NCBI GenBank assembly: GCA_046533095.1
Contig: JAJQRA010000020.1
Span: forward strand, 62,001 to 126,000
Source: ZAX-1 sp046533095
Lineage (GTDB): Bacteria > Bacillota > Clostridia > Lachnospirales > Lachnospiraceae
DNA length: 64,000 nt
Direction of reading: 5' to 3'
A program made the translations under genes and the position numbers. The notes beneath the pieces are model-generated. The model was not told the origin of the DNA. It made no database searches and saw only the letters and a list, made by a program, of their open reading frames with translations. Positions 16,966 to 25,739 of this stretch are shown piece by piece; the stretch's first letter is position 1, and each line of letters begins with the position of its first letter.

Positions 16966-19900
16966 ATGGGAGATAGAATGACGCCGATTCCTTTTGGGAA
17001 TTTAATGGATTGGGTTTTGACGGAAAAGAAAAAATATGGGAAAGTATTTGGGGTACGTCGCCCATATAAGGCAATACAAGGGAAAGTGCTTACGATATTT
17101 AAGGAACGTATTGAAACGCCGTTTGGACCGGCAGCAGGGCCAAATACCCAGCTTGCGCAAAATATCATCGCAGCCTACTATGCCGGTAGCCGCTTCTTTG
17201 AATTAAAGACCGTTCAAGTCATAGACGGCGAAGATCTTCCGGTTGCGAAGCCCTGTATTTTAGCAGACGATGAGTGCTATAACTGCGAATGGTCAACAGA
17301 GCTGCGTGTGCCGGATGCATTGAACGAATATGTAAAAGCCTTTGTGGCGCTTAAGGTCATTTCCAAAGAATATGCACTTGGCGGTTCGGATGGATTTAGC
17401 TTCAACATGAGCGTTGGATACGATTTAAAGGGAATTCAGTCGGAGAAAATCAATACGTTTATTGATCAGATTAAGGATGCGGGGGATACGCCTGTTTTTA
17501 AGGAGAGCATTGCATGGCTAAAAGCAAATATCGACCGTTTTGAAAAAGTGACGTTGGCAGATGTTGAATCGATTGAGTCGGTCATTTGCACATCGGCGAC
17601 CGTTTCTACGCTCCACGGCTGCCCCCCGGCAGAGATTGAGCGGATTGCATCCTATCTAATCGAAGAAAAGAACCTACATACATTTATAAAATGCAATCCT
17701 ACGTTGCTAGGCTATGAAGATGCCAGGGCAATCATGGATGAAATGGGATATGATTATGTTGTGTTTGGCGATTTCCATTTTAAAGATGATCTGCAATTTG
17801 AAGATGCAGTACCAATGCTTAAGAGATTGCAGGAACTCTGCAATGAAAAAGGGCTTCAGTTTGGCGTAAAAATAACCAATACGTTCCCGGTAGATGTCAC
17901 GAGGAACGAACTGCCAAGCGAAGAAATGTACATGTCCGGCAAATCGCTATGCGCCCTTTCCTTATCGGTGGCATATAAATTATCCAAAGCATTTGATGGA
18001 AAACTGCGCATTTCCTATTCAGGTGGTGCAGACTACTTTAATATTGATTCTATTTTTTCATTGGGGATCTGGCCTGTCACCATTGCAACCACGTTGTTAA
18101 AGCCGGGCGGATATCAACGTGGCACGCAGATTGCCGAGAAATTGGAAAAATTGGCATATAAACCATTTACCGGAATTGATGTAGAGGGGCTACATACGCT
18201 TATTCAAACAATCAAAACGGATTTGCACCATGTAAAGGCTGCAAAACCTTTGCCAAATCGGAAAATGGATCAAAAGGTTCCATTGCTTGACTGCTTTACG
18301 GCACCATGTAGCGAAGGCTGTCCAATCGGTCAAGATATACCGGCATATGTAAAACTGGTAACGGAAAGGAAATTTGAAGAAGCATTGCGGATTATATTGG
18401 ATAAAAATCCACTGCCGTTTATTACCGGAACAATCTGCAACCATCGATGCATGAGCAAGTGCACCCGTAATTTTTATGAAGAGCCGGTTGCCATTCGGGA
18501 TGCAAAACTAGTGGCCGCACAAAAAGGGTATGAATGTGTCGTGGACTCTTTAACCAATGGAATTGCGGGAATCCCGGGGATTTCTGCAGATTTGGCTTCG
18601 GCAGAAGGAAAAGTTCAAGAAAATTCTAAAAACGAAGTTTTAAATAAAAAAGTCGCAGTCGTAGGTGGTGGTCCGGCAGGAATTGCAAGTGCCTTTTTCC
18701 TTGCAAGGGCAGGGGCGCAGGTTAGCGTATTTGAAAAGTCCGATGTATTGGGTGGCGTGGTAAAACAGGTAATCCCGGCATTTCGTATCGCAGACAGTGA
18801 AATTGACAAAGATATCGAACTTGCGAAACGTTTCGGCGTAAAATTTTTCGTAAACCATCCGATTGATGACGTTGTGAAATTAAAAGAAGATGGGTACGAT
18901 GCAGTAATTCTTGCAGTCGGTGCAAATAAGGGGCTGCCAATCGGCGTACAGACAGAAAAAGAATTAAATGCCATTGAATTCTTACGGACGGCCAAGAGCA
19001 ATCCGGATTCTCTAAAATTAGGCAAGCATGTTGTGGTTATCGGTGCGGGAAATACAGCGATGGATGCCGCAAGGGCAGCAAAACGAATCGAAGGGGTAGA
19101 AACAGTTTCTGTGGTTTACCGCCGCACCAAACGTTATATGCCGGCTGATGAAGAAGAACTGCTGTTTGCATTGGAAGATGGGGTAGAATTGAAAGAGCTT
19201 TTGGCTCCGGTAGAGCAAAAGGACGGAAAACTCCTTTGTAAAAAAGTAGTATTAGGCGAAATGGACGCATCTGGCAGGCGAAAACCGGTAGAAACCGATG
19301 AAACGGTGTGTGTAAAAGCGGATACCATCATTGCCTCGCTTGGCGAGCGTGTAGATGCAGACTACTATAAAAAACTTGGGCTTGAGCTAACAGACAAGGG
19401 AAATCCGATTTTAAATGAAACTACGAGGGAAACCTCTATACCAAACGTATACGCTGTTGGCGATGGTGCAAAAGGACCTGCTACCGTTGTGATGGCAATA
19501 AAAGATGCATCGTTGGCTGTAAACCATATTGCAGGCCTTCATGAGCGGGCAAAAATTATACTAAAAACAGATGTTTTAAATGCAGCAGCCAAAAAAGGGA
19601 TATTGGCACATTATGAAGAAACGGCAAGGACGGAACAAGGTGGAGATTCCAACTTTTTATATGGGCGGTATCGGGAAGAAGATGCGATCATCCATGGATA
19701 TCAAGATGAACAAAGGTGCTTAGAATGCAATCACATTTGCGAGGTCTGCGTCGATGTCTGTCCAAACCGCGCGAATGTTGCGATAGCGATACCGGCGAGC
19801 GCAATGCCGGCCATTATCCATGTGGACTATATGTGCAACGAATGCGGCAACTGCAAGAGCTTTTGCCCCTATGACAGTGCACCTTATTTAGAAAAATTTA

Positions 19901-20103
19901 CATTATTTGCCAATGAAGCCGACTTTGAAAACAGTAAAAACGAGGGCTTTGCGATATTGGATTTGGAATCATTAAAGGTGAAAGTCAGACTAGGGGGAAC
20001 TGTAGAAGAAGAAACCCTTACAAATTCTGACTGTAAACTGGATGAAGGATTAAAGAAAGTAATTGTAGCTGTTAAAAACAACTATAGCTATCTCCTAGGC
20101 TAA
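16966..20103 (+). CDS. ygfK: YgfK, putative selenate-reductase-type Fe-S flavoprotein
   Basis: A 1045-residue multidomain redox protein. Residues 1-400 resemble a dihydroorotate-dehydrogenase-like barrel (FGPAAGPNTQLAQNIIAAYY). Next come two Cys clusters of the GltD type near residue 443 (APCSEGCPIGQDIP) and residue 490 (CNHRCMSKC), then a FAD fold (AVVGGGPAGIASAFFLARAG near 565) and an NADPH fold (VVIGAGNTAMDAA near 690). The C-terminus holds two 4Fe-4S type clusters (CLECNHICEVCVDVCP near 918; CNECGNCKSFCP near 955). It would pass electrons between NAD(P)H and a partner. The molybdenum subunits expected as partners are not in this window. It is the standard companion of ssnA and hydA in purine islands. 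Confidence 0.9.
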   Translation: MGDRMTPIPFGNLMDWVLTEKKKYGKVFGVRRPYKAIQGKVLTIFKERIETPFGPAAGPNTQLAQNIIAAYYAGSRFFELKTVQVIDGEDLPVAKPCILADDECYNCEWSTELRVPDALNEYVKAFVALKVISKEYALGGSDGFSFNMSVGYDLKGIQSEKINTFIDQIKDAGDTPVFKESIAWLKANIDRFEKVTLADVESIESVICTSATVSTLHGCPPAEIERIASYLIEEKNLHTFIKCNPTLLGYEDARAIMDEMGYDYVVFGDFHFKDDLQFEDAVPMLKRLQELCNEKGLQFGVKITNTFPVDVTRNELPSEEMYMSGKSLCALSLSVAYKLSKAFDGKLRISYSGGADYFNIDSIFSLGIWPVTIATTLLKPGGYQRGTQIAEKLEKLAYKPFTGIDVEGLHTLIQTIKTDLHHVKAAKPLPNRKMDQKVPLLDCFTAPCSEGCPIGQDIPAYVKLVTERKFEEALRIILDKNPLPFITGTICNHRCMSKCTRNFYEEPVAIRDAKLVAAQKGYECVVDSLTNGIAGIPGISADLASAEGKVQENSKNEVLNKKVAVVGGGPAGIASAFFLARAGAQVSVFEKSDVLGGVVKQVIPAFRIADSEIDKDIELAKRFGVKFFVNHPIDDVVKLKEDGYDAVILAVGANKGLPIGVQTEKELNAIEFLRTAKSNPDSLKLGKHVVVIGAGNTAMDAARAAKRIEGVETVSVVYRRTKRYMPADEEELLFALEDGVELKELLAPVEQKDGKLLCKKVVLGEMDASGRRKPVETDETVCVKADTIIASLGERVDADYYKKLGLELTDKGNPILNETTRETSIPNVYAVGDGAKGPATVVMAIKDASLAVNHIAGLHERAKIILKTDVLNAAAKKGILAHYEETARTEQGGDSNFLYGRYREEDAIIHGYQDEQRCLECNHICEVCVDVCPNRANVAIAIPASAMPAIIHVDYMCNECGNCKSFCPYDSAPYLEKFTLFANEADFENSKNEGFAILDLESLKVKVRLGGTVEEETLTNSDCKLDEGLKKVIVAVKNNYSYLLG

Positions 20104-20227
20104 GAGAAATGAAAAGGCTTAGGAGGATGATCCAAAAAAGAAGATGAGCGGTTTAGCAAAGTTTGAAATTTATTGGTAGATGGAAAGGCAAAGATTTTAA
20201 GAAGACTGGTAGAAGGGAGGTGTAAAC

Positions 20228-21655
20228 GTGGATATTTTAATTCAAGGCGGAACAATCGTGACTCCGCAAGGAAGTAAATGTGCCGATATATTGATCAGGG
20301 GAGAGAAAATAGTTGAGATTTCCGACCATATCAATGCTGATGCACGAAATCTGAAAACAGAAGCAGAAAACAAAAATGCAGATGTAGATCCGGATAAAAT
20401 AACGGTCATATCCGCACATGGGAAACTTGTTTTTCCGGGATTTATTGATACCCATACGCATTTTGACTTGGATGCAGGTGAATTTCGTACAGCAGATGAT
20501 TTCCAAACAGGGACAAAGGCGGCGATTGCAGGAGGCACAACGACAATTCTAGATTTTGCTACCCCCGAAAAAGGGGAAACGCTGGGGCAAACCTTGCAAA
20601 ATTGGCATAACCTTGCCGATAACAAATCTTCCTGTGATTATGGATTTCATATGTCGATCATTGACTGGAATGAGGATACAAAAGCAGAAATTAAAACTAT
20701 GACGCAACAGGGCATCACTTCTTATAAGCTTTACATGGCATACGATAATCTAAAGGTAAGAGATGATGAAATTTTTGAAATCTTAAAAGCGGTACAAGTG
20801 GAAGGGGGGATTGTCGGGGTCCATTGTGAAAATGGAAATCTAATCAATGCGCTGATTAAAAAATTAAAGCAGGAGGGGCGGATGTTGGCATCGTCCCACC
20901 CAAAGTCAAGGCCGGATGTGGTGGAGGCAGAAGCAGTGAATCGTCTGCTCGCGATTGCGAAGTTAGCAAATACGCCAGTCAACATTGTGCACCTTAGTAC
21001 AAAACGTGCATTAAAAGCCGTAGAACAAGCAAGGCAGGAGGGACAGGCAGTTTATGTTGAAACATGTCCCCAATATCTGCTTATGGACGAGTCCAAGTAT
21101 GAGTTGCCGGGATTTGAAAGTGCAAAGTACGTGCTGTCGCCACCCCTTAGGAAAGCAGAGGATATTGACTGCATATGGGAAGCCTTAAAAGAGGATAGAA
21201 TTGATACAATTGGGACAGACCATTGCAGCTTTTATTACAAGGGCCAGAAAGAACGAGGGAAAGAAGATTTTTCAAAGATTCCAAATGGGATACCAGGAGT
21301 CGAACACCGCGCAATGCTATTGTATACAAATGGGGTTGTGGCGGGCAGAATAACAAAAGAACAGATGTGTGCACTGCTGGCAGAAAATCCGGCCAAGCTA
21401 TTTGGATTATATCCAAGAAAAGGCGTGGTGAAAGTAGGAAGCGATGCAGACCTTGTTATTTGGGATACCGAAAGCGAAGCACTGATTTCGGAAAAAACAC
21501 AGCTACAGAATGTGGATTACACGCCCTATGAAGGTATGGCAGTAAAAGGAAAGCCAGAAACGGTATTTTTAAGAGGAAATGCAGTTTTCAAAGATGGCAA
21601 AATCATAGCCGAAAAGCAGGGAAAATACTTATACCGTGGAAAAACAGAACTTTAA
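20228..21655 (+). CDS. hydA: Dihydropyrimidinase/hydantoinase-type amidohydrolase
   Basis: A 475-residue cyclic amidohydrolase. Motifs include the metal pair in DTHTHFDLDAGEF near residue 77, the bridging-lysine segment SYKLYMAYDNLKVRDD near residue 165, GVHCENGNLI near residue 198, VHLSTKRAL near residue 255 and GTDHCSF near residue 330. It starts with GTG behind GGGAGGTG. Residues about 33-58 form a charged insertion (DARNLKTEAENKNADVDPDK) not usual in the family. It likely opens a six- or five-membered imide ring in the purine route, as proposed for hyuA homologues next to ssnA and ygfK. A 124-bp gap separates it from ygfK, with no terminator. Confidence 0.88.
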   Translation: MDILIQGGTIVTPQGSKCADILIRGEKIVEISDHINADARNLKTEAENKNADVDPDKITVISAHGKLVFPGFIDTHTHFDLDAGEFRTADDFQTGTKAAIAGGTTTILDFATPEKGETLGQTLQNWHNLADNKSSCDYGFHMSIIDWNEDTKAEIKTMTQQGITSYKLYMAYDNLKVRDDEIFEILKAVQVEGGIVGVHCENGNLINALIKKLKQEGRMLASSHPKSRPDVVEAEAVNRLLAIAKLANTPVNIVHLSTKRALKAVEQARQEGQAVYVETCPQYLLMDESKYELPGFESAKYVLSPPLRKAEDIDCIWEALKEDRIDTIGTDHCSFYYKGQKERGKEDFSKIPNGIPGVEHRAMLLYTNGVVAGRITKEQMCALLAENPAKLFGLYPRKGVVKVGSDADLVIWDTESEALISEKTQLQNVDYTPYEGMAVKGKPETVFLRGNAVFKDGKIIAEKQGKYLYRGKTEL

Positions 21656-21743
21656 GGGAGAAAGTACCGATTCAAACAACTAATTTGCAACCATAATAAA
21701 AATCAAAAAGGCTGCCTAACGTGGTGGCGGAATGGAGTTTAAA

Positions 21744-22124
21744 ATGAAAAAAGCAATAAATGCACAAAATGCACCGGCGGCAGTTGGACCATATGTCCAC
21801 GCAGTAACCGCAGATTCCTTCGTTTTTACATCAGGACAGCTTGGCATTGACCCGGAAACAGGAGAGATACCAGAGGGGATTGAAGCGCAGACGCACCTTA
21901 GCCTAAAGAATCTAGGAGCGGTACTTCAGGCTTCGGGATCCGATTATAACAACGTAGTAAAGACAACGGTATTTTTGGACAATATAAATGATTTTGCAGT
22001 GGTAAACGGCATCTATGCAGAATACTTTAAAGAGGAAGTTCCGGCACGTTCTTGTGTGGAAGTTGCAAAATTGCCAAAAGGGGGACTCGTTGAAATTGAA
22101 GCGGTGGCAGTAAAGAAAGCATAG
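21744..22124 (+). CDS. ridA: RidA-family reactive enamine/imine deaminase
   Basis: A 126-residue RidA/YjgF protein that hydrolyses 2-aminoacrylate-like enamines. Typical blocks are GPYVHAVTADSFVFTSGQLG near residue 18 and the active-site Arg in PARSCVEVAKLPKGGLVEIE near residue 100. The ATG at 21744 has GGAG upstream; a start at 21732 is less likely. Diaminopropionate ammonia-lyase makes 2-aminoacrylate as an intermediate, so RidA in this island may clear that damaging product. Its 3' end is partly duplicated in the following intergenic gap. Confidence 0.9.
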   Translation: MKKAINAQNAPAAVGPYVHAVTADSFVFTSGQLGIDPETGEIPEGIEAQTHLSLKNLGAVLQASGSDYNNVVKTTVFLDNINDFAVVNGIYAEYFKEEVPARSCVEVAKLPKGGLVEIEAVAVKKA

Positions 22125-22195
22125 CTGTGCGGGAATTGATTCGTCGGCGTTTGAGCCAGTTGAAATGGAAGCAGTAGGCAGTAAAGAGAGCATAG
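22089..22195 (+). repeat. Tandem duplication of the ridA 3' end
   Basis: GTTGAAATTGAAGCGGT-GGCAGTAAAGAAAGCATAG (22089-22124, with the stop codon) recurs as GTTGAAATGGAAGCAGT-AGGCAGTAAAGAGAGCATAG about 70 bp later (22159-22195). The second copy is non-coding and lies just before the TetR gene. Confidence 0.75.
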
Positions 22196-22205
22196 GGGGA
22201 AACCT

Positions 22206-22808
22206 ATGGAACGTGCAAAAAATAATGGAGTTGAACAGCGTATTCTAAATGCAGCATTAAAGGTTGTAAATGAAGTAGGAATCAGCGGAACCAGAATGCA
22301 CTTGATTGCTCAAAAAGCAGATATGGTACAATCTAATGTGCACTATTATTATAAAACAAAAGACCAGCTTATGCTGGCACTGCAAGGGAAAGTGATACAG
22401 CAGTGCTATGAGATACGAGAGCAGGATATTAAAAAAAGTGAAGATACATTAGAAGGACGCCTCCATATTTTTTTTAAGCAAAAGAAATATTTAATCACAA
22501 AGAAAAGGGAATATGATTTTGCGGAAATGGATTTTTTAGTACAGGGGAAGATGAATCCAAAAATCCATGACTGTTTCGTAGAATCCTATGAGCAATGGCG
22601 TGAAGAAATTCGCGGTGTGCTTTCACAATACTGCAAAAACTTGGATCAGGCAAGCAAGGAAATGATTCCTTATACAATCGTTGCCTTGCTACAGGGGGCG
22701 AGCGTCCAAGCATTGGTAGATTTTAAGGAGTTTGAAATAGATGCTTATTTTGAACATTGTGAACAGATGATATTGGGATATTTAAAATCATTTGGGGAGC
22801 CAGTATGA
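22206..22808 (+). CDS. TetR-family transcriptional regulator
   Basis: A 200-residue regulator with an N-terminal TetR helix-turn-helix: ILNAALKVVNEVGISGTRM near residue 14, then IAQKADMVQSNVHYYYKTKD near residue 36. The C-terminal ligand domain is divergent. Its stop overlaps the start of the XdhC-like gene by four bases (ATGA), so the pair is translationally coupled. It may control the rightward arm or the molybdenum-enzyme maturation step. No matching operator could be assigned. Confidence 0.85.
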   Translation: MERAKNNGVEQRILNAALKVVNEVGISGTRMHLIAQKADMVQSNVHYYYKTKDQLMLALQGKVIQQCYEIREQDIKKSEDTLEGRLHIFFKQKKYLITKKREYDFAEMDFLVQGKMNPKIHDCFVESYEQWREEIRGVLSQYCKNLDQASKEMIPYTIVALLQGASVQALVDFKEFEIDAYFEHCEQMILGYLKSFGEPV

Positions 22809-23935
22809 ATCGTTTTTTTGATACCATCAAGAACCTACCGGTTAGTGCAGACAATAAAATGGCGACAGGAATTAATGGCAATTTATGTGGGCAAAAAGCT
22901 GTTTTTTTAAATGGCAAACTGGTATACGAAACAAAAGATGGCGCGTACGAGCCTATTTTAGATGAAATTAAGATAGACAATCATTGCGCGGGCATTTTAA
23001 AAACAAAAGAGGGCAGCGTCTTTTGCGAAACACTGGGAACGACGAAAAAAATGGTAATCTGTGGGGGAGGCCATGTTTCCATCGCAGTGGTACAGATCGC
23101 CAAAATGCTGAATTTTCATATCATCGTGATAGAAGATCGCCTGTTATTTGCCCAAAATGCAAGAAGTGCCGGAGCATCAGAGGTGATTTGCGATGATTTT
23201 GCATCTGCACTTAAGCAGGTTTCGATTGACTTAGACACGTTTATCCTTGTGGTTACAAGGGGCCATCGCCATGATTATAACTGCCTAACCGGAGTATTGG
23301 GCAGACATTATGGATATATTGGAATGATGGGGAGCAAATCAAGAGTTAAGAAAATGCAAGAACAGCTTATACAAGAGGGGTATAACAAAGAAGAGGTGGA
23401 GCAGATGCATGCTCCGGTGGGTCTTTGCATTTATGCAAAGACTCCGCAGGAAATTGCTGTATCCATAATGGGGGAAATAATTCAGATAAAAAATAGCCAG
23501 GATCGAAATGGTGGCTATGAAAAAGAACTTGCAGACTACTTATTTGCACAAAATGAGGGAAAAGAGCAGACAGTCCTTGCTACAATCGTTGCAAGGAAAG
23601 GCTCTGCACCACGGGATATTGGCACAAAAATGTTGATTTTTTGTAATGGGAGGACGATTGGAACCATTGGTGGAGGCTGCATAGAGGCAGAAGTATGTGG
23701 GAAAGCACGTCATATGCTGGAAAAAGAACGTGAAAAGAACGAAACAAATGTTTCGATTGCGGCAACTTTAAAAGCGGCAGGGGAGAGTAGTAGGTATCAG
23801 CTGATGAAGATAGATATGACCGGTCGCGATGCGATGCATGATATAGAAGAAGAAGGAATGGTATGTGGGGGTATCGTTGAAATTTTTCTAGAGGTACTGC
23901 AGTGTGAAGAAATGGACGAAAGGGATCATGCATAG
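22805..23935 (+). CDS. XdhC-like molybdenum hydroxylase maturation factor
   Basis: A 376-residue XdhC-family protein, expected to bring sulfurated or selenated molybdenum cofactor to a purine hydroxylase. The NAD-binding-like fold comes first (KMVICGGGHVSIAVVQIAKM at residues 82-101; GMMGSKSRVKKM near 178). The XdhC/CoxI domain comes second (LATIVARKGSAPRDIGTKML from about 258; GTIGGGCIEAEV near 287). This is the reverse of the usual order. An uncharacterised segment fills residues 1-80. The family often also serves aldehyde oxidoreductases. The hydroxylase itself lies outside the window, so the link to purines rests on neighbours. Confidence 0.82.
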   Translation: MNRFFDTIKNLPVSADNKMATGINGNLCGQKAVFLNGKLVYETKDGAYEPILDEIKIDNHCAGILKTKEGSVFCETLGTTKKMVICGGGHVSIAVVQIAKMLNFHIIVIEDRLLFAQNARSAGASEVICDDFASALKQVSIDLDTFILVVTRGHRHDYNCLTGVLGRHYGYIGMMGSKSRVKKMQEQLIQEGYNKEEVEQMHAPVGLCIYAKTPQEIAVSIMGEIIQIKNSQDRNGGYEKELADYLFAQNEGKEQTVLATIVARKGSAPRDIGTKMLIFCNGRTIGTIGGGCIEAEVCGKARHMLEKEREKNETNVSIAATLKAAGESSRYQLMKIDMTGRDAMHDIEEEGMVCGGIVEIFLEVLQCEEMDERDHA

Positions 23936-24067
23936 CGGTAGCCGAAACAGGGCATACAAACGTGTAAAACCGAATCATATGCAGTGACAAATCCGTGCTG
24001 AAATTTTTGTTCAAAAGGCTGTCCATGTAGCCAAATTTGGGTTTCATGGCATGAAATGGCGCAAATT

Positions 24068-24106
24068 CGCGCTCTAGGATGGTTTTACCGTCCTAGAGCG
24101 CGTTTT
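24068..24106 (+). terminator. Strong hairpin terminator after the purine arm
   Basis: CGCGCTCTAGGA (24068-24079) pairs perfectly with TCCTAGAGCGCG (24091-24102). The stem extends three more pairs (one G-T) to a TTTTA loop, and TTTT follows. It can end transcription from the XdhC side, and it also separates the convergent YjfB gene. Confidence 0.85.
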
Positions 24107-24145
24107 CCGTCATGGTGCAGAAATGAAGTGAATCATGAAAATAGG

Positions 24146-24322
24146 TTAAATCGATATATCAATATTAGATCCAAGATTAGGGTTCACAGACTGTTCTAGA
24201 GCTTTAATCATAGAAGCACCCAATTCATCTGCAATATCTAGCTGCTTGCTTAAAACAGCAATACCAACATCGCCGTTTCCTGTTGACAAGCTTAGGGCAG
24301 TGGATAAAGAAGCAATATCCAT
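24146..24322 (-). CDS. YjfB-family small protein (putative motility-associated)
   Basis: A 58-residue reading frame that starts MDIASLSTALSLSTGNGD and ends NPNLGSNIDISI. The pattern of an N-terminal MDI-SLS-AL-S, a central helix (LSKQLDIADELGASMIKALE) and a terminal LG-NIDI fits the YjfB family of Firmicutes, described as putative motility proteins. AAAGGTGGG lies upstream of the ATG. It is transcribed towards the XdhC gene, with the hairpin at 24068-24106 between them. No flagellar gene is near, so it is an orphan here. Confidence 0.75.
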   Translation of the reverse strand: MDIASLSTALSLSTGNGDVGIAVLSKQLDIADELGASMIKALEQSVNPNLGSNIDISI

Positions 24323-24593
24323 ATAAATCCCACCTTTCTTATAAAATTTAACTCATCATAAAAGCTAGTTCGCTATAAAATAGATTCATTCTAACATTCA
24401 TCTTTTGTAAACATTGGTTCATTTTTTATAACCTTTTTCCATTATGCCATAGAACAGCTAAAAAAGCAACAGTTAAAAAATGTAGTGAATGGGTAGAAAT
24501 AAATCTAAAATTGTGTATAATAAAAACAATGATAAGAAAAACTTGTCTTAACAGATAGAAGTTCATGGCAATGAAAGAGGGAGGGATAAAAAA

Positions 24594-25508
24594 ATGATAT
24601 ATGATGTAATTATAGTAGGCAGTGGCCCAGCAGGACTCTCTGCCTCAATTTACGGACAACGTGCAATGCTTCACACACTAGTATTGGAAAAACAGCCTAT
24701 GAGCGGTGGTCAAATATTAAATACCGATGAAGTAGATAATTATCCGGGCATTCCGGGAATTGGAGGCTTTGAGCTTGGAATGAAGTTTCGTTCCCACGCA
24801 GATAGCATGGGTGCAGTATTTTTGGAAGCAGACGTAGAAAGCCTAAAAGCACAAGGGGAAGTAAAACAGATAATCACCAATAAAGGGATATTTGAAACGA
24901 AAGCAGTGATCTTTGCCACCGGTGCCACGCATAGAAAACTAAATGTACCAGGTGAATTGGAATTATGTGGAATGGGCGTATCCTATTGCGCAACCTGTGA
25001 TGGAGCATTTTTTAAAGATAAAGTTACGGCAGTTGTAGGCGGTGGAGATGTAGCTTTAGAGGATGCCTTGTTTTTGGCAAGAGGATGCAAAAAAGTATAC
25101 TTAGTTCATAGAAGAGATGCCTTGCGTGGAGCGAAAGCACTGCAAGAAAAAGTATTTGAAACAGGAAATATAGAAATAATATGGAATAGCCAGGTGGTGC
25201 TTATCAAAGGTGAGCATCAGGTAAAGCAGATTGAACTGCTTCATTGTAAAGAAGAAACGAAAAAAAACATAAGTGTTGACGGTGTTTTCATTGCAGTAGG
25301 GCTTAAACCTAATTCGAGCGAGGTGGGCGAAGTCGTTTTGCTCGATCAACAAGGCTATATTGTGGCTGGAGAAGATACAAAAACCAACATACCCGGGGTA
25401 TTTGCGGCTGGAGATGTACGCACAAAACAGCTTAGGCAGGTTATTACGGCAGCGGCGGATGGAGCCAATGCTATTACTGCGGCTGAACATTATTTGAATG
25501 GCATGTGA
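24594..25508 (+). CDS. trxB: Thioredoxin reductase (TrxB type)
   Basis: A 304-residue NADPH-dependent flavoprotein. It has the FAD fold (IVGSGPAGLSASIYGQRA near residue 7), redox-active CATC at residues 132-135 in SYCATCDGAFF, the NADPH fold (AVVGGGDVALEDALFLARG near 145) and the closing FAD block (GVFAAGDVRTKQLRQVITAA). It reduces thioredoxin in the cytosol. No thioredoxin gene is adjacent. A TATAAT at 24516-24521 with a poor -35 is the only promoter-like signal upstream. The gene stands alone between a terminator and the wall-hydrolase promoter. Confidence 0.93.
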   Translation: MIYDVIIVGSGPAGLSASIYGQRAMLHTLVLEKQPMSGGQILNTDEVDNYPGIPGIGGFELGMKFRSHADSMGAVFLEADVESLKAQGEVKQIITNKGIFETKAVIFATGATHRKLNVPGELELCGMGVSYCATCDGAFFKDKVTAVVGGGDVALEDALFLARGCKKVYLVHRRDALRGAKALQEKVFETGNIEIIWNSQVVLIKGEHQVKQIELLHCKEETKKNISVDGVFIAVGLKPNSSEVGEVVLLDQQGYIVAGEDTKTNIPGVFAAGDVRTKQLRQVITAAADGANAITAAEHYLNGM

Positions 25509-25602
25509 AAAGTAGTTGGAGTTGTTTTTTTTGATAAGCCCTAGGGTAGAGTACGGACAGTAGTGTTATTTTGTTACAAATTAAAATTATTTGAATAGTA
25601 TG

Positions 25603-25663
25603 TTGACAAGCTAAAAACCCTTTGCTATAATAACAATTGTAACAAATGTAATAAGTTTGTAAC
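25603..25663 (+). promoter_or_regulatory. Consensus promoter with WalR-like box for the NlpC/P60 gene
   Basis: TTGACA (25603-25608), 17 bases, TATAAT (25626-25631), with a TG extension before the -10. At 25647-25663, TGTAAT-N5-TGTAAC matches the WalR consensus TGTWAH-N5-TGTWAH, and a third TGTAAC lies at 25638-25643. The box starts roughly at or just past the expected transcription start. Confidence 0.75.
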
Positions 25664-25739
25664 ATTCAAACTAAAGATCACGGTAAAGGTAGCAAATGGG
25701 ACGATAATTATAATAAAAGAACAAAAGTTGGAGGTTTTT

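Noticed and set aside
18615..19025. 136-codon - strand open frame inside ygfK
   Set aside because: Antisense of conserved FAD-domain codons; no ribosome site or homology.
23580..24047. Long - strand open frame opposite the XdhC-like gene
   Set aside because: It is antisense to a clear coding region, has low-complexity aromatic composition and no start signal.
25509..25739. Possible c-di-AMP (ydaO-type) riboswitch before the NlpC/P60 gene
   Set aside because: The leader is only about 100 bases and lacks the expected long conserved core; the TGTAA repeats explain it better as a protein site.
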